Notes under the pieces: generated by a model | Told to the model about the DNA's origin: nothing | What the model saw: only the letters and a program-made list of their open reading frames with translations | Databases searched by the model: none | Part shown: piece by piece, positions 11,637 through 21,862 of the stretch | Numbering within the stretch: position 1 is the first letter of the stretch | Layout of the letters: each line of letters opens with the position of its first letter | Made by a program: the position numbers and the translations under genes | Origin: Cordylochernes scorpioides | Taxonomy: Eukaryota > Arthropoda > Arachnida > Pseudoscorpiones > Chernetidae | Reading direction: 5' to 3' | Assembly (NCBI GenBank): GCA_030710605.1 | Contig: CP092869.1 | Coordinates: forward strand, 11,743,425 to 11,807,424 | DNA length: 64,000 nt

Positions 11637-11862
11637 TTCTCCCGTCAAAATAGACGTTTAAAACAGACGCCATCTATTGACCGTCGCCGCAACTAGCGGG
11701 CTCGGATCGGTGACAAAGCCACAACACCAGCTTTGGAAAACTGAAAAGCGTCCACCTAGAGACCATGGTTTCGGGCTAATGGCCCTCATCAGTCAGAATA
11801 AAGTCCGCCCTAGGCTGACGAGGGCCATTTGTTTTTAGACGTTTATTTTGACGGGAGAGGCC
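11637..11862. repeat. Inverted-repeat unit enclosing a canonical hammerhead core
   Basis: CTCCCGTCAAAATAGACGTTT near 11640 and its complement near 11840-11860 form the outer arms. Inside, the minus strand holds a full hammerhead core (11761-11792). The plus strand holds a half core (CTGACGAGGGCC at 11815-11826) without GAAA. The layout is that of the inverted terminal repeats of Penelope-like elements. Confidence 0.6.
11761..11792 (-). ncRNA. Canonical hammerhead ribozyme core
   Basis: Read 5' to 3' on the minus strand: CTGATGA (11792-11786), hairpin GGGC-CATTA-GCCC, GAAA (11772-11769), CCATGGT, then C at 11761, giving a GTC cleavage triplet. All core bases match the hammerhead consensus. 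The segment ACCATGGT is self-complementary, so helix III is a minimal palindrome, the form thought to act as a dimer in other retroelement hammerheads. Flanking CCTAG (upstream) and CTAGG (downstream) can pair as distal helix I across an internal loop. It is the best ribozyme candidate in the window. Cleavage itself is not shown by sequence. Confidence 0.75.
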
Positions 11863-12149
11863 ACCCTTGTGTCTATAGATCAATTTCCTCCCGGAAAGAT
11901 TTCCATTTATAGTGTTATGTATATGTTGGGAACCGAATGCTACGACCGCCACTAGCGCCATCCTGGATTTATCATCCTCACACACTCTTTGTTTACATCT
12001 TCTCGCCTATGTTTACTCTCTGAATGTTGCTCGCTATCAAGTATCCCCTTTTAAATAGATGATAAAGGTTATTATCAAATAACCACCAACGGCCTCATGC
12101 CTTCTTATAAACTGTAAGTACCTAAACCTAACAGTATATATATTTTTTG

Positions 12150-12340
12150 AAAATAGAGCAATCCATAAATAAATCTTCAATTAAAAATGCATATATTGGA
12201 TCAAATATCATTTATTTTTCCAGTATTTCAGTTGGCTTTTAATGGTTTGATATTAATTGGCTTGATGAAGGTTGGCGTTCAGCCAACTGAAATATTGGAA
12301 AAATAAATGATATTTTGATCCAGTATATATATGTATACAT
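12150..12340. repeat. Penelope-type palindrome (GTTGGC family)
   Basis: The inverted arms begin and end with ATATATTGG/CCAGTATATAT-like sequence. The right arm reads TTGATGA (12262-12268), stem with GGTTGGC/GCCAACT, then GAAATATTGG (from 12289). The same unit recurs at 14735-15090, 21065-21310 and 32310-32480. A relative forms the ends of the Penelope element at 57590-59540, which is why I assign the family. Confidence 0.65.
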
Positions 12341-12408
12341 CTGTAAACTGTATAAGACCAGTGGTCTTAATAAAGCTGTATGTGTGCGAGTGTGTGTATT
12401 TATATATA

Positions 12409-13691
12409 CAAGGTAGGATCAAAAAGATCCTGAACATTTTTAAATTAACTATTCATTCATAGTATAGTAATTTAAACATCAAAATTTTCAAAATAGAAGC
12501 CAAGGTTATCTACACATTTTTTTTCCAACGTGAAAAAAGCTGTTGAAATGCTAGTTCAAAGTCAATTTTTCTAAGTTTGTTTAGCTCCACCGTCGCATTA
12601 TCAATTACTTCTGATTACGATGAAGAGCGCCTCCCTTTCAACGCCATTTTAAGTTTTGGAAAGAAAAATAAATCACATGGGGCGATATCAAGAGAGTAAG
12701 GAGGATGCGGCAAGACAAATACAGAGTGTTTGGCTAAATAGTCTTGAACAATTATGGCTCTATGAGCAGGGGCATTATCATGTAGCAATTTCCACTGTTT
12801 TGATTTAAAGAGTTGGTTTCTTTTACTTCTGTCTGTTTATTAATAGTAACCCCCTCTTTAATAAATTCATAATAGACAAGTCCTTGATAATCGAAACTCA
12901 CTACAAGCATTACTTTTCCTTTATACTTGTCAAGACGAACTTTCTTATTCCTGGGAGAACTTGGTGTGTGCCATTCGAGTGATTATTTTTTGGTTTGTGG
13001 ATCAAAAAGAAAGCACCATGTCTCATCACCAGTTATTATTGCATTTAAAAAATCAGTATCATTATTTGCAGTTTCAATTAAATCTTTGCAAATTGATAAT
13101 CTGGTTTCTCTTTGTTGATATGCTTAATTTCGTGGGACAAAATAACCAAAAGGTTTTTTCATGTTTAAATGTTCACCAATAATTTTTTGGCTGCTACCAT
13201 ACGAAATTCCAAGTATTTCTAATATATTATCAATAGTAATTTTTCTATCAGCAACAATTAAATCACGTACCTGTCCAATAGTGCGATCCTTTGTTGACGT
13301 CAATGGCCGACCTGACCTTGAATCATCTGCGATGCTCTTACGGCCATCTTTAAAACGTTTATACCAGAAATAAACTTGCGTTCGTGACAATTTTCCGTCT
13401 TCATAAGCCTCATTCATTAATGCTAATGTCTCTGTGAAAGTCCTTTTTAATTTTACACAAAATTTAATATTTGCCTATTGCTCAGATGATGACAATGCAG
13501 AAACCGACGCGAGCTAAATACTTACAACAAAAATATGCCTAAAATTAAAACTACGCATGCGCATTTACTGGAGTTGCTAAATTAAATTATAGTTTAGGCC
13601 TTGTTCTTTACAGTAAATTGATTTTATATTTTTCAAAAGTTGTTTTATATTTTATTTTTCAAAAGTTCACGAACTTTTTGATCCTACCGTG
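12409..13691 (-). mobile_element. mariner transposon (1283 bp)
   Basis: Terminal inverted repeats are GGTAGGATCAAAAAG at the left and its complement at the right. TA dinucleotides flank both sides (12407-12408 and 13692-13693), the mariner target-site signature. The length is typical of mariner (about 1.3 kb). The transposase lies on the minus strand and is broken. A second copy of the same family is the host of the nest at 37402-53221. Confidence 0.9.
12595..13510 (-). pseudogene. Broken mariner transposase
   Basis: The minus-strand frame 13417-13124 (97 aa) encodes the N-terminal helix-turn-helix region, with landmarks such as YFWYKRFKDGRKSIADDSRSG and SGRPLTS. Upstream, an in-frame stop lies before NIKFCVKLKRTF-like sequence. 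After VPRN* the frame continues to ITGDETW (first catalytic Asp). HDNAPAHRA (second Asp) and DIAPCDLFFF (third Asp) follow further along, in part through frameshifts. All three catalytic positions of the DD34D triad can be recognised, but several stops and shifts rule out an active enzyme. Confidence 0.85.
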
Positions 13692-14095
13692 TATATATAA
13701 TTATCATTTTAAAACAATAGCGCAGACTTTTACATGTATCAACAAGATGTCAATAAAATTCTGCCAATTGTCTAAACAAGCAACAGAATTTTGAAGGCCA
13801 CGTAGAGCGTCTATCTCAAAATAGGTTTCTGTTTATGCCGGCAGACGGAGATAATATGAGGTTACACCAGCCGCCATTTTGGCGATTTATCTTCGAGTAG
13901 AAGTTATCACGTAAGTTACTCCCCATTGCTTCTTTCTCTATCTACAAATGTTGGTTTTATATAAAGCCAGATCAATTTATGATTTTGTGTAGATAGGGTT
14001 TGAAAATAAACTTAACTTATAGATTTCATTTAGAAAAGTTCTAATTATGTAAATATGTATGTGTATATATAGATTGTCTTCTAGTTTCTCGGAAA
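13692..14095. other. AT-rich DNA without feature
   Basis: I see no gene or terminal repeats between the mariner and the next hammerhead-like unit. Confidence 0.4.
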
Positions 14096-14100
14096 TTTGC

Positions 14101-14126
14101 CTGTCGAAGGACGTCAAAGTCCGAAA
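14101..14126 (+). ncRNA. Hammerhead-like core (CTGTCGA variant)
   Basis: CTGTCGA (14101-14107), stem GGAC/GTCC, then GAAA (14123-14126). It is similar to the cores at 8676-8701 and 21776-21801, with the same A-to-T change at core position 6. It is a single arm rather than a palindrome. Confidence 0.4.
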
Positions 14127-14300
14127 ACTTGCCGAATTTACAACATTAATAAAAGAAACAACGTCACCGTTAACTTGTATTCCTTCTTCAAGATTATGTC
14201 AGGCGATTCTTTCTCTTATAATAGATAGAATATGTTAACAAATGTAAAAATGAAATGTAAAACTAACAGAATTTCTTTTGAATATCAGTTTTTATATATA

Positions 14301-14460
14301 CAATAGAACATCCTTGTAAAGGACACCTAATTGTAGAACCAAAGTGTCCTTTAGGGAGAGGTGTCCTCTTAGCGGAGAGTTACTAAATTGTAAAAATGGT
14401 AATTTTGCAAATGAAAACTATCCTTTGTGGAGAGGTGTCCGCTAAAGCGAGGTTCTATTA
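14301..14460. mobile_element. pogo/Tigger-like MITE (160 bp)
   Basis: Terminal inverted repeats CAATAGAAC...AAGGACACC and its right-hand partner GGTGTCC...GTTCTATTA are flanked by TA on both sides. The terminal sequence resembles those of pogo-type elements. There is no coding capacity. A fragment with a similar end lies near 15773. Confidence 0.6.
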
Positions 14461-14734
14461 TATAAGTTTTATAATGATTGAATGAAGTTTAGAATAATTT
14501 GATATTGAATTGAAGGTATTATGTCCGCTCATATGACGTGTAACTGCCGAAGCTACAGCGTGAACTTGTTATAGCCCTAACTGTTACAAATAAATATAAA
14601 ACCTTTCTTATACCTTAAAATATAATATTGATTTACTTTCATTTTAACTATCTATACACCTTCTCTTATACAAATTTTCTTTCATATAATATAGGTATAA
14701 CACTACAATAATATATATTTTTAAATAAAAAGGC

Positions 14735-14890
14735 ATAAATTGAAACAAATTAATTTATTTTACCAATATGTAATACTTTGTATATATGTAATACCTTGAT
14801 AAAGGTTGGCGTTCAGCCAACTGAAATATTGGTAAAATGAATTAATTTGATTCACTATATGCCTTTTTATTTAAAGATTTATTTATGGAT
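14735..14890. repeat. Penelope-type palindrome (GTTGGC family)
   Basis: The unit is bounded by AAAAAGGCATA-like and TATGCCTTTTTA sequences. The right arm has TTGATAA (14796-14802), stem GGTTGGC/GCCAAC and GAAATATTGG. Core positions 3 and 8 are T and A, which could pair with each other in place of the usual C-G. Confidence 0.6.
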
Positions 14891-14934
14891 TGCTCTATTT
14901 TCAAAAATATATATATATATATATATATTTATAT

Positions 14935-15090
14935 TTTGAATATAGAGCAATCCATATTTAAATCTTTAGATAATAAAAAGGCATATATTAGATTGAATAT
15001 AATATTTATTTTTCAATATTTAGAACGTTCAGCCAACCGAAATATTGACAAATAATTATTTTATTCAATCCAATATATGCCTTTCTATTA
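14935..15090. repeat. Penelope-type palindrome (GTTGGC family), second copy
   Basis: The left arm starts GAGCAATCCATA and AAAGGCATATATT. The right arm ends CCAATATATGCCTTT. The centre keeps CGTTCAGCCAACCGAAATATTG but has lost the TTGATAA half. It is about 50 bp from the previous copy, separated by a TA run. Confidence 0.6.
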
Positions 15091-15159
15091 TATATGTGTA
15101 CATGCTAAAAACCAAATTTGGCATTTCCTGACCGCTCACATGGGACATTTTATAGTTTT

Positions 15160-15400
15160 AAAATTTGTGATACATTTTTAGCGATGAGTTTCTTCAAACA
15201 AATATCATCAAATATTATCTCTACAGACCTTAATACAATGATAACAAGTTATTGAATGAGAGGGCTTAGCTCATCAGTGGTGAACCTTCTTATTCAATAA
15301 CTTTCATCATCGCAGTAAGGTCTTTAGAGATGATACTCGATGATTTTTGTTAAAAGAAACTCATCGCTAAAAAATTATTAAAATTTTATCGATAGATAGC
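15160..15400. repeat. Long hairpin repeat
   Basis: TTTTTAGCGATGAGTTTCTT near 15176 pairs with AAGAAACTCATCGCTAAAAA near 15355. Inner arms around TTATTGAATGAGAGG and CTTATTCAATAA also pair. The loop contains GCTCATCAGTGGTGAACC, shared with the hairpin at 7361-7469, so the two are distant relatives. Confidence 0.6.
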
Positions 15401-15434
15401 AATTTCGAATTTATGAATATATATATTAGATATA

Positions 15435-15655
15435 TAACGTTTTGTAGAACGAAATTTGACAATTATACCGCAATTGTTTCTTTTGAACGAAACATCAAAA
15501 TTTATTTTAGGAAGAAATAACGATTATTTCTAACCTTAGGGAAGAAGTATGAAAGGATGAATAGTGAAGAGTAATGATCAATGGAAAAATAAAGTGTCGA
15601 TTCCCATCCCTGTACACTTTATTTTTCCGTTCATCATTACTCTTCACTATTCATC
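15435..15655. repeat. Fold-back repeat, core deleted
   Basis: Arms carry TTGAACGAAACATC, GGAAGAAATAACGATT and GGAAGAAGTATGAAAGGATG, followed by the inverted AAGTGTCGATTCCCATCCCTG stub. It is a short copy of the tRNA-carrying family without the tRNA centre. Confidence 0.6.
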
Positions 15656-15941
15656 CTATTTTCTTGAACGTTCTAAAACATTCTATTCTGGAATGCACAA
15701 TTTCTACTTAACAATATGAATATCATATACACATATCTTCCTTCAAATATAATCAATATTGTTATAAATACAGTAGAATATGTCTATAAAGTACATACCC
15801 TAGTTGCAGAACTAAACGTCTTTTTATAGGAAGGTGTTAGCTTACAGCAAGAATATTAGAGTGTTCTAAAGATTATTTGTTGGCTGAAAGTTGATTCAAA
15901 GAAAACCACAGCTACATCAACCTATAGTTCAACTCCCGATA

Positions 15942-15970
15942 TTTCAGTGACTTCCTGTCATTCTTTTCAG
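15942..15970 (-). ncRNA. Hammerhead-like core (CTGAAAA variant)
   Basis: On the minus strand: CTGAAAA (15970-15964), stem with GAATGAC/GTCACT, then GAAATATCGGG. One core base (position 8) differs from the consensus. It resembles the terminal unit of another Penelope-like family and is probably weak or inactive. Confidence 0.4.
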
Positions 15971-16128
15971 GGGAATGAGTTTTGTTTTATTTGAAATAGA
16001 AATTATTGTGTGACGTTACATATTATCTCATATACAATTTGAAATAATAAAAATATGAATTTGAAACATTATAAATTTAACTCAATATAGTTTTATAATT
16101 AAATACATCATGTTTTTTTTTTCAGATT

Positions 16129-17533
16129 CCTCTAGAGAAAGTCCCAACATTGAAATATCTCGGTAGGAAAAGAAAAAAACTGATTTGAATTGCTTATTCT
16201 TAGATCATTATTATGAGAGATTTATGAATAACCAAGAATATAGAAGCTAAACAATTCTCTGTCATTATTCTTTGATATTTTGGCCTCTTGGTTGCAATAA
16301 AAAGTTCTAATGAAAGACTTGTTGGAATATTTGTCCACGTTATGGTTATAGATGATCCAATGGCAATCTGATACTGTTTCAAATTGACTGAACTTTCATA
16401 AAGAACGACAGTGTGAGTTCTGTAATAAAAGAAAACTCCTATAGAGACTGTAATAATACACCAAGAAACTTGTCCCTGAAGAACTCTTCATTACAATATG
16501 CAGGATATAGGTTCTTCTTGGAACATGGAAGGTTTAAAGACAGTTTGTCATGAGCATAATGTCAATTTGCATATACCTCTTATATGCTATTCTCTTAAAT
16601 ATATCTCTCCTAAATCTTCCAAGCACCTGATGACAGCTGAAGAGTCCTTTACCATGTGTTCTTGCGAACTAAGCACTAACATAATTGATAAAATGATAGA
16701 AATTATTATACAGAATAACAAAGAACATGTTACAAATATGGATATTGAAATAAAAGGTAGTAATAAAAGTGATCAAGGTACAAATGCATCAGAACACTCA
16801 GTTACTGATACAAATTTGAAAGAATCCAATATAGCATATTCAAAAGAGATTGAAATAACCAATTCAGCTCTTAACAAAATCATTCCAACTAGTGATATAT
16901 TAAAAAAGAAAGATATATCAGAACATGTGATGTCTTCTCTAGAAATAACCTTAGTTGATTTATATGAAAATTTGAATCAAATAAATGGAAAAGATATTAA
17001 CTCAACAAATATTCTTTCTGGAAATTCTGAAGATATGCTTAATACTAAGGGTTCTGATAATGAAGTAGAGTATATATGTGATGTCTGCTCAAATACACTA
17101 ACTGTTATTGAAATTTTGTATTGTGCGTTACAATATCTTAAAAATGAAAATGATAGAAAACAAAAAGATAAATTTGGATACTGGTTGTATTGATGATAAT
17201 AGCTTTAAAGGATATAAACAAAACTACACAATAGATTCCTTTACTTATCAAACAATATTTACTGGTTGTTATTTGACACCTGAAAAACTTTCTTTTCATG
17301 TTAATATTATTGGAAATAATAATGAAGAAGAAGAAGTAGATATGGAAGAAAATTATGTATATGATGATGATTATGAATGTAGTCCTGATTTCCTTATACG
17401 CCAAGATTATAATGTGGATTATAATATTGATATTATGGATGATTTTGATTATTGTTATGAAGATGTAGTTCGTTTTTCTTATCGGGATAAATTTGATGAG
17501 AATGTGATTGAAGAAATAGACAACTTGAAGTAA
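16129..17533 (+). pseudogene. Decayed TRAF-like paralogue
   Basis: A T-rich tract ending in CAG at 16127 precedes ATTCCTCTAGAG, matching the exon starts of the two intact TRAF-like genes. A zinc-finger remnant near 16405 (RQCEFCNKRK-like) is interrupted by stops. The frame 16498-17193 (231 aa) then resumes with MQDIGSSWNM and HEHNVNLHIPLICYSLKYIS, colinear with MQDLGCDWIG and HEQDINLHFPLLCRSLKRIS of the gene at 53522. The finger cysteine is lost. The C-terminal MATH-like part (KLSFHVNI) lies in another frame, 17108-17533, implying a frameshift near 17110-17190. The tail is unusually rich in Asp, Tyr and Glu. The 231-aa frame might still be expressed, but the zinc-finger array is gone. Confidence 0.7.
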
Positions 17534-17639
17534 GTAAATAACCATTCTCTCTCTCCCTCTATCATATATTTATAAGAATATATATGACACGCTAATGTAT
17601 CATATATTATTATTGCTACTCTTCTTTCTTATCTTCACT

Positions 17640-18118
17640 CAAACTTATCAGGGTATCAAGCTTGTGGAGCTTGTTGATGGTGTCTGTGCTGGGAATGAAT
17701 ATTTTCTTCTTTCTTATCTCCACTCAATCATATCAGGTTATCAAGCTTGTAGAGATTGTTGATGGTGTCTTCTCTGGGAATGAATCTCTTCTTCTTTCTT
17801 ATCTCCACTCAATCATATCAGGGTATCAAACTTGTATAGCTTGTTGATGGTGTCTGTGCTGGGGATGAATCTCTTCTTCTTTCTTATCTCCACTCAATCA
17901 TATCAGGGTATCAAACTTGTATAGCTTGTTGATGGTGTCTGTGCTGGGGATGAATCTCTTCTTCTTTCTTATCTCCACTCAATCATATCAGGGTATCAAG
18001 CTTGTAGAGCTTGTTGATGGTGTCTGTGCCTGGAATGAATCTCTTCTTCTTTCTTAACTCCACTCAATCATATCAGGGTATCAAGCCTGTAGAGCATGTT
18101 AATGATATCTGCTGGGGA
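17640..18118 (+). repeat. 85-bp minisatellite, six units
   Basis: The block GGGTATCAAGCTTGTAGAGC or a close variant starts at about 17651, 17736, 17821, 17906, 17991 and 18076, an exact 85-bp spacing. It begins about 105 bp after the TRAF pseudogene. Short frames through it are repeat artefacts. Confidence 0.9.
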
Positions 18119-18124
18119 TGAGTA

Positions 18125-18225
18125 GAACTCAATTAGTCAATACATACAGTTAAAAATGTGTTTTGGGGTTTCAGGTTGATAAATGCACTTAGTACATAGT
18201 GAGAAAACATTTCAACCATTCTGGA
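18125..18225 (-). repeat. Dispersed repeat, partial copy 3
   Basis: The reverse complement matches 905-990: a CACTATGTACTAAG block, then CCCCAAAACACATTTTT and CTGTAT. It is a fragment of the family at 595-1035. Confidence 0.5.
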
Positions 18226-18599
18226 AAGTCATTGTCCGTAGATGACCAGACATAAGTCTGGACATCAAAGACTGTTGTTATCTTAGGAGGATAGAACCGG
18301 TGCTTGTCTCTCTTGTTCTGTACCAGTCATGTGAAGCATTGAATTAGAATGAATGTTGGTTAATGGAAACTACTGGACCAAAGTAATATGCCGCAAAAAA
18401 TATGAGATAAGATGAATTATGTGTTTATACAACACCAGATAAAATTGTTGCTACCAATATTTTTCAAATAAATACGCGAGCGTATGTTATCTATATAGAT
18501 GATATAATAAACAAGGATCTAAAGGATTTTAGCAATTATAGGCGTCATCAAAAAAACACAAATACATGTTTATTTAATTTTAAAAAATGATAAAAATTG

Positions 18600-18790
18600 A
18601 TAATCTATGTGTGATGCATTAGCGCGCCATCTGTTATGAAATTCGAAACTATTATAGACGCGTATGATTCTTTTGAAAATTAAATAATTCTACTGTCCTT
18701 GCTGCAATGCAAAGGCCTTCTCATTAATTTTTCCATTGCAGTAAGGGCAGTAGATTTTTTAATTTTTAAAAGAATCATAAGCGTCTATAA
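18600..18790. repeat. Hairpin repeat, 'CTGCCCTTACTGCAATG' family
   Basis: The outer block GATGCATTAGCGCGCCATCTG and ACTATTATAGACGCGTATGATTC recurs at 37175-37230. The inner arms CTACTGTCCTTGCTGCAATG and CATTGCAGTAAGGGCAGTAG enclose a short loop. Confidence 0.65.
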
Positions 18791-18799
18791 TAGTTTCGA

Positions 18800-19860
18800 A
18801 TTTTCATAATATATTTGTGTCCAATAATTTTATTAAAACTTAGCCTAAAGTTGGGGGGTTGATAATAAACTATTTATTTAAAATTTAATTTTTTGGAAAA
18901 CGTTTGAATAACTAGACACTCACATCGTTTTTAGTAGGTATTAAAAATTTCTCATTGCCGGATAGTTTATCCAATATGTTTTGAATGGCAGTTTTTGAAT
19001 AATCTAAGAGGTCTCTTTGGAAAAGATCTATTGACGAAAACCTTCATAGGTTCTTATGCAATTTCGATTGCATTTTAACCTGGACTGGCAAACGTAATGT
19101 AGAAAAATTGGATTTTTCAAACAAACACTGTAGTTTTGAAGTTTTGAGTTTTCAATACTGCATATCAATACACGAAAAAATAGATCTTTCTACATCCTTA
19201 TCTTTACTGGCCATGAATATAATTTGTTTTTTTTATTTTTTTTATTTATGGAAATAAAACATCTGTATTTGTGTATATGTGCGTGATTGTGTAACTGAAA
19301 ATTGCTGGTGGCTTGCAATATTTATGCTGGTATAAAATTTGATTATAATTCTGCAATGGTGTTGATAGATTAGAAGTAATGTGCTGTGGCTGTCTAGTTA
19401 TTTGATTGTCTCTCTGTCCAGGTATTTGTTACTTATTCTATCACTCAAGGTACATTTATATGGAAGCTAACTGATATCTTCATAGAATTTTAATTCCAAT
19501 ATATTTTAGAAATATAGATATGTCATGGGGTTGGATGGATGGGTGGTTGGATTGGTGATTGTGGTGGCGCAGTCTTGGTCGGGTGACAAGGGTTCCACAG
19601 GGGAAGAACGAACACACCTGGATGTGTTATGCTTTGTCATGCTTAACGGTGATTGGCTCAGAACCTCCATTGTCGCCATGATTGCAATCCTCCAGGAAGA
19701 AGAAGGCCTTTGAACTTAAGTTTTTAGGGAGGGGGGTCCAGGGCAGTGATCTTAACTTCCTGGATGATGCAATTCTGTGCTTTGTTTCTCTCTCATCTCG
19801 TGAGGCCTAACTTTTATTAAACCTTTAGACGAAACATGGTATATAGATTGTGGTGGGGTT
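18800..19860. other. Non-coding DNA, nothing recognised
   Basis: The stretch is mostly AT-rich, with a more balanced block near 19525-19800. A 62-codon frame there has no recognisable motif and is not called. Confidence 0.4.
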
Positions 19861-20049
19861 ACATAATACTATATAATACACTGCGGCCTGTGATTGTAAA
19901 ACGACACTTGAAGTTAAACCGCATGAGTTTCTTTTCATCGAAAAATAAATATTTTATTTCAAGGTGAAATATCGACTATTTCTATCCTTTTTGGATGAGG
20001 TATGAAAGGGTGAATTATGAAGAGTAATGACGAACGGAAAAATAAAAGT

Positions 20050-20123
20050 GTCCAGGGATGGGAATCGAACCCACAATGTTCCGCTTACCGGGCAGATGCC
20101 ATGCCCACTAGGCTACCCTGGAC
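20050..20123 (-). tRNA. tRNA-like domain of fold-back repeat (GGT-like anticodon)
   Basis: On the minus strand it folds as a cloverleaf: acceptor TCCAGGG/CCCTGGA (7 bp), D stem GCC/GGC, anticodon stem TCTGC/GCGGA with loop CCGGTAA, and T stem GTGGG/CCCAT with loop TTCGATT. Box A TAGCCTAGTGG and box B GGTTCGATTCC are present. The loop base before the putative anticodon GGT is C, not the universal U33, so it is unlikely to serve in translation. It may supply a Pol III promoter to the repeat. Confidence 0.6.
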
Positions 20124-20347
20124 GTATCTTTCCGTTCGTAAATGATACATAAAGTAACTTATAATACAATATAATACACTGTGGCCTGTGATTGTAAAAC
20201 GACACTTGAAGTTACACCGCATGAGTTTTTTCTCAACGAAAAATAAATATTTTATTTCAAGGTGAAATATCGACTATTTCTATCCTTTTTGGATGAGGTA
20301 TGAAAGGGTGAATTATGAAGAGTAATGACGAACGGAAAAATAAAAGT

Positions 20348-20421
20348 GTCCAGGGATGGGAATCGAACCCACAATGTTCCGCTTACAGGGCAGATGCCAT
20401 GTCCACTAGGCTACCCTGGAC
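20348..20421 (-). tRNA. tRNA-like domain of fold-back repeat, second copy
   Basis: It is nearly the same as the domain at 20050-20123, with the anticodon loop read as CCTGTAA because of a change from ACCGGGC to ACAGGGC. The acceptor stem and box B are intact. Confidence 0.5.
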
Positions 20422-20463
20422 GTATCTTTCCGTTCGTAAATTTCCTTACGAACGGAAAGATAC

Positions 20464-20537
20464 GTCCAGGGTAGCCTAGTGGGCTTGGAATCTGCCCGGT
20501 AAGCGGAACATTGTGGGTTCGATTCCCATCCCTGGAC
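20464..20537 (+). tRNA. tRNA-like domain of fold-back repeat, inverted third copy
   Basis: It has acceptor TCCAGGG/CCCTGGA, loop CCGGTAA and box B GGTTCGATTCC. The D arm has GGGCTTGGAA in place of GGGCATGGCA, breaking part of the D stem. Confidence 0.5.
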
Positions 20538-20734
20538 ACTTTTTTTTTTCCGTTCGTCATTACTCTTCATAATTCACCCTTTCATACCTCATTCAAAAAT
20601 GATAGAAATAGTCGATATTTCACCTTGAAATAAAATATTTATTTTTCGTTGAAAAGAAACTCATACGGTATAACTTCAAGTGTCGTTTTATAATCCTATA
20701 TACAGATTATCACAAATATTTATTAAAACACAAA

Positions 20735-21015
20735 AATAGGTATATCCTGAGAGTTCAATGACGCTTTTTAGATGCCAGAACGTCATCTAGTGGAACAGAA
20801 ATCAACTAAACATTGAAGAGATACAGTTTACACCACCTTGACGAGAGCTAACAATCTGAAACGCGGTGATGGTTGGCTTTTCTTTATTCATCAAGAAAAT
20901 GGGTTGACCAAATATCAGGTGACAGGTTGAATCAACGTTTAATTGATTTCTGTTCCACTAGATGGCGCTCTGCCATCTAAAAAGAACTAATATGAGCGGT
21001 CAGGATATGCCTATT
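20735..21015. repeat. Penelope-type palindrome (TTGACGA family)
   Basis: The arms carry AGGTATATCCTGA, CATCTAGTGGAACAGAAATCAACTAAAC and the inverse (GTTCCACTAGATGGCG, CAGGATATGCCT). The centre holds a hammerhead-like core at 20838-20861. Related arms are at 34660-35010 and 35575-35800. Confidence 0.6.
20838..20861 (+). ncRNA. Hammerhead-like core (TTGACGA)
   Basis: TTGACGA (20838-20844), short stem GAG...CTC-like, then GAAACGCGG. Only the first core base deviates (T for C). The related unit at 35727-35750 has the canonical CTGACGA but TAAA for GAAA. Confidence 0.45.
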
Positions 21016-21064
21016 TTTGTTTTTAATATCAACACCTAAACCTTTTTATATTTTATATTATTTT

Positions 21065-21310
21065 TTCTCATAATTTTATATTTTTGAAAATAGAGCAATC
21101 CATATTGGAAAAATTAGATAATAAAAAGGCATATATTGGTTTTAATAAAATATTTATTTTGCCAATATTTCGGCTAGCTGAACGCCAACGCTAAACGCTG
21201 TATTACAAAACTGTAATGCCTCGATAAAGTTGGCGTTCAGCCAGCCGAAATATTGGCAAAATAAATATTTTGTTAAATCCAATATATGCCTTTTAATTAT
21301 CTAATAATCA
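21065..21310. repeat. Penelope-type palindrome (GTTGGC family)
   Basis: The left arm AAAAAGGCATATATTGG...GCCAATATTTCGGCT and the right arm AGCCGAAATATTGGC...CCAATATATGCCTTTT are reverse complements. The right arm has TCGATAA in the position of the first core strand. Confidence 0.65.
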
Positions 21311-21764
21311 TATATGCGTATGATTTAAAAAAAAATGTAAAGCGACTACATAATGACGGTCGTTAAGAAGAATTGTGGATATAATTTATCACTGATTAAT
21401 TGATAAATAATAAGGGAAGCTCTCAGTACGACAATGATTTACATAAATTCCAATAAAAGAATGTTTACAAAAACATAGAGAAAGGACTAGAATGTTTTCC
21501 TGACACTGATTGACCCTCCTACTATATTCTATCTTTTAATCATGTATATCTGTAGAAATTTATGAAAGTCAAAACAAAATTTTCATATTTCTCGAGATAT
21601 CATTCAACCAGCATCCACCATGCACGTATATATATTTTCAAAAATTGTTTATAACACACAAATAATGTAATATATATTTTCTCCTCCTTTCAATATCATT
21701 AATATTTAAAACATGTAAATAATAATTTGTATATAAAAAAAAAGTATATATCATCAATTTACTA

Positions 21765-21862
21765 TCGTGATACTCCTGTTGAAGGACTGACAAACCTGAA
21801 AGCTTGTGTGAAAATGAATATTTGAACAAGAAACTTAGCCCAGGAAGCTTTTTTTATTTTAT
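21765..21862 (+). repeat. Penelope-type arm with hammerhead-like core
   Basis: CTGTTGA (21776-21782), stem AGG...CCT, GAAA (21798-21801) and downstream GGAAGCTTT match the right arm of 8617-8871. No inverted partner is adjacent. Confidence 0.5.

Larger units (their letters stand above)
19865..20695. repeat. Fold-back repeat cluster with three tRNA-like domains
   Basis: Two direct units (19865-20155 and 20160-20450) and one inverted unit (20452-20695) share the arm GACACTTGAAGTTA, TATTTTATTTCAAGGTGAAATATCG and GGATGAGGTATGAAAGGGTG. Each includes one tRNA-like domain bounded by CCGTTCGTAA. The middle and right units form a nearly perfect palindrome centred near 20450. Confidence 0.8.

Noticed and set aside
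10380..18118. CRISPR-like arrays
   Set aside because: The repeats are contiguous minisatellites without unique spacers, in a eukaryotic context.
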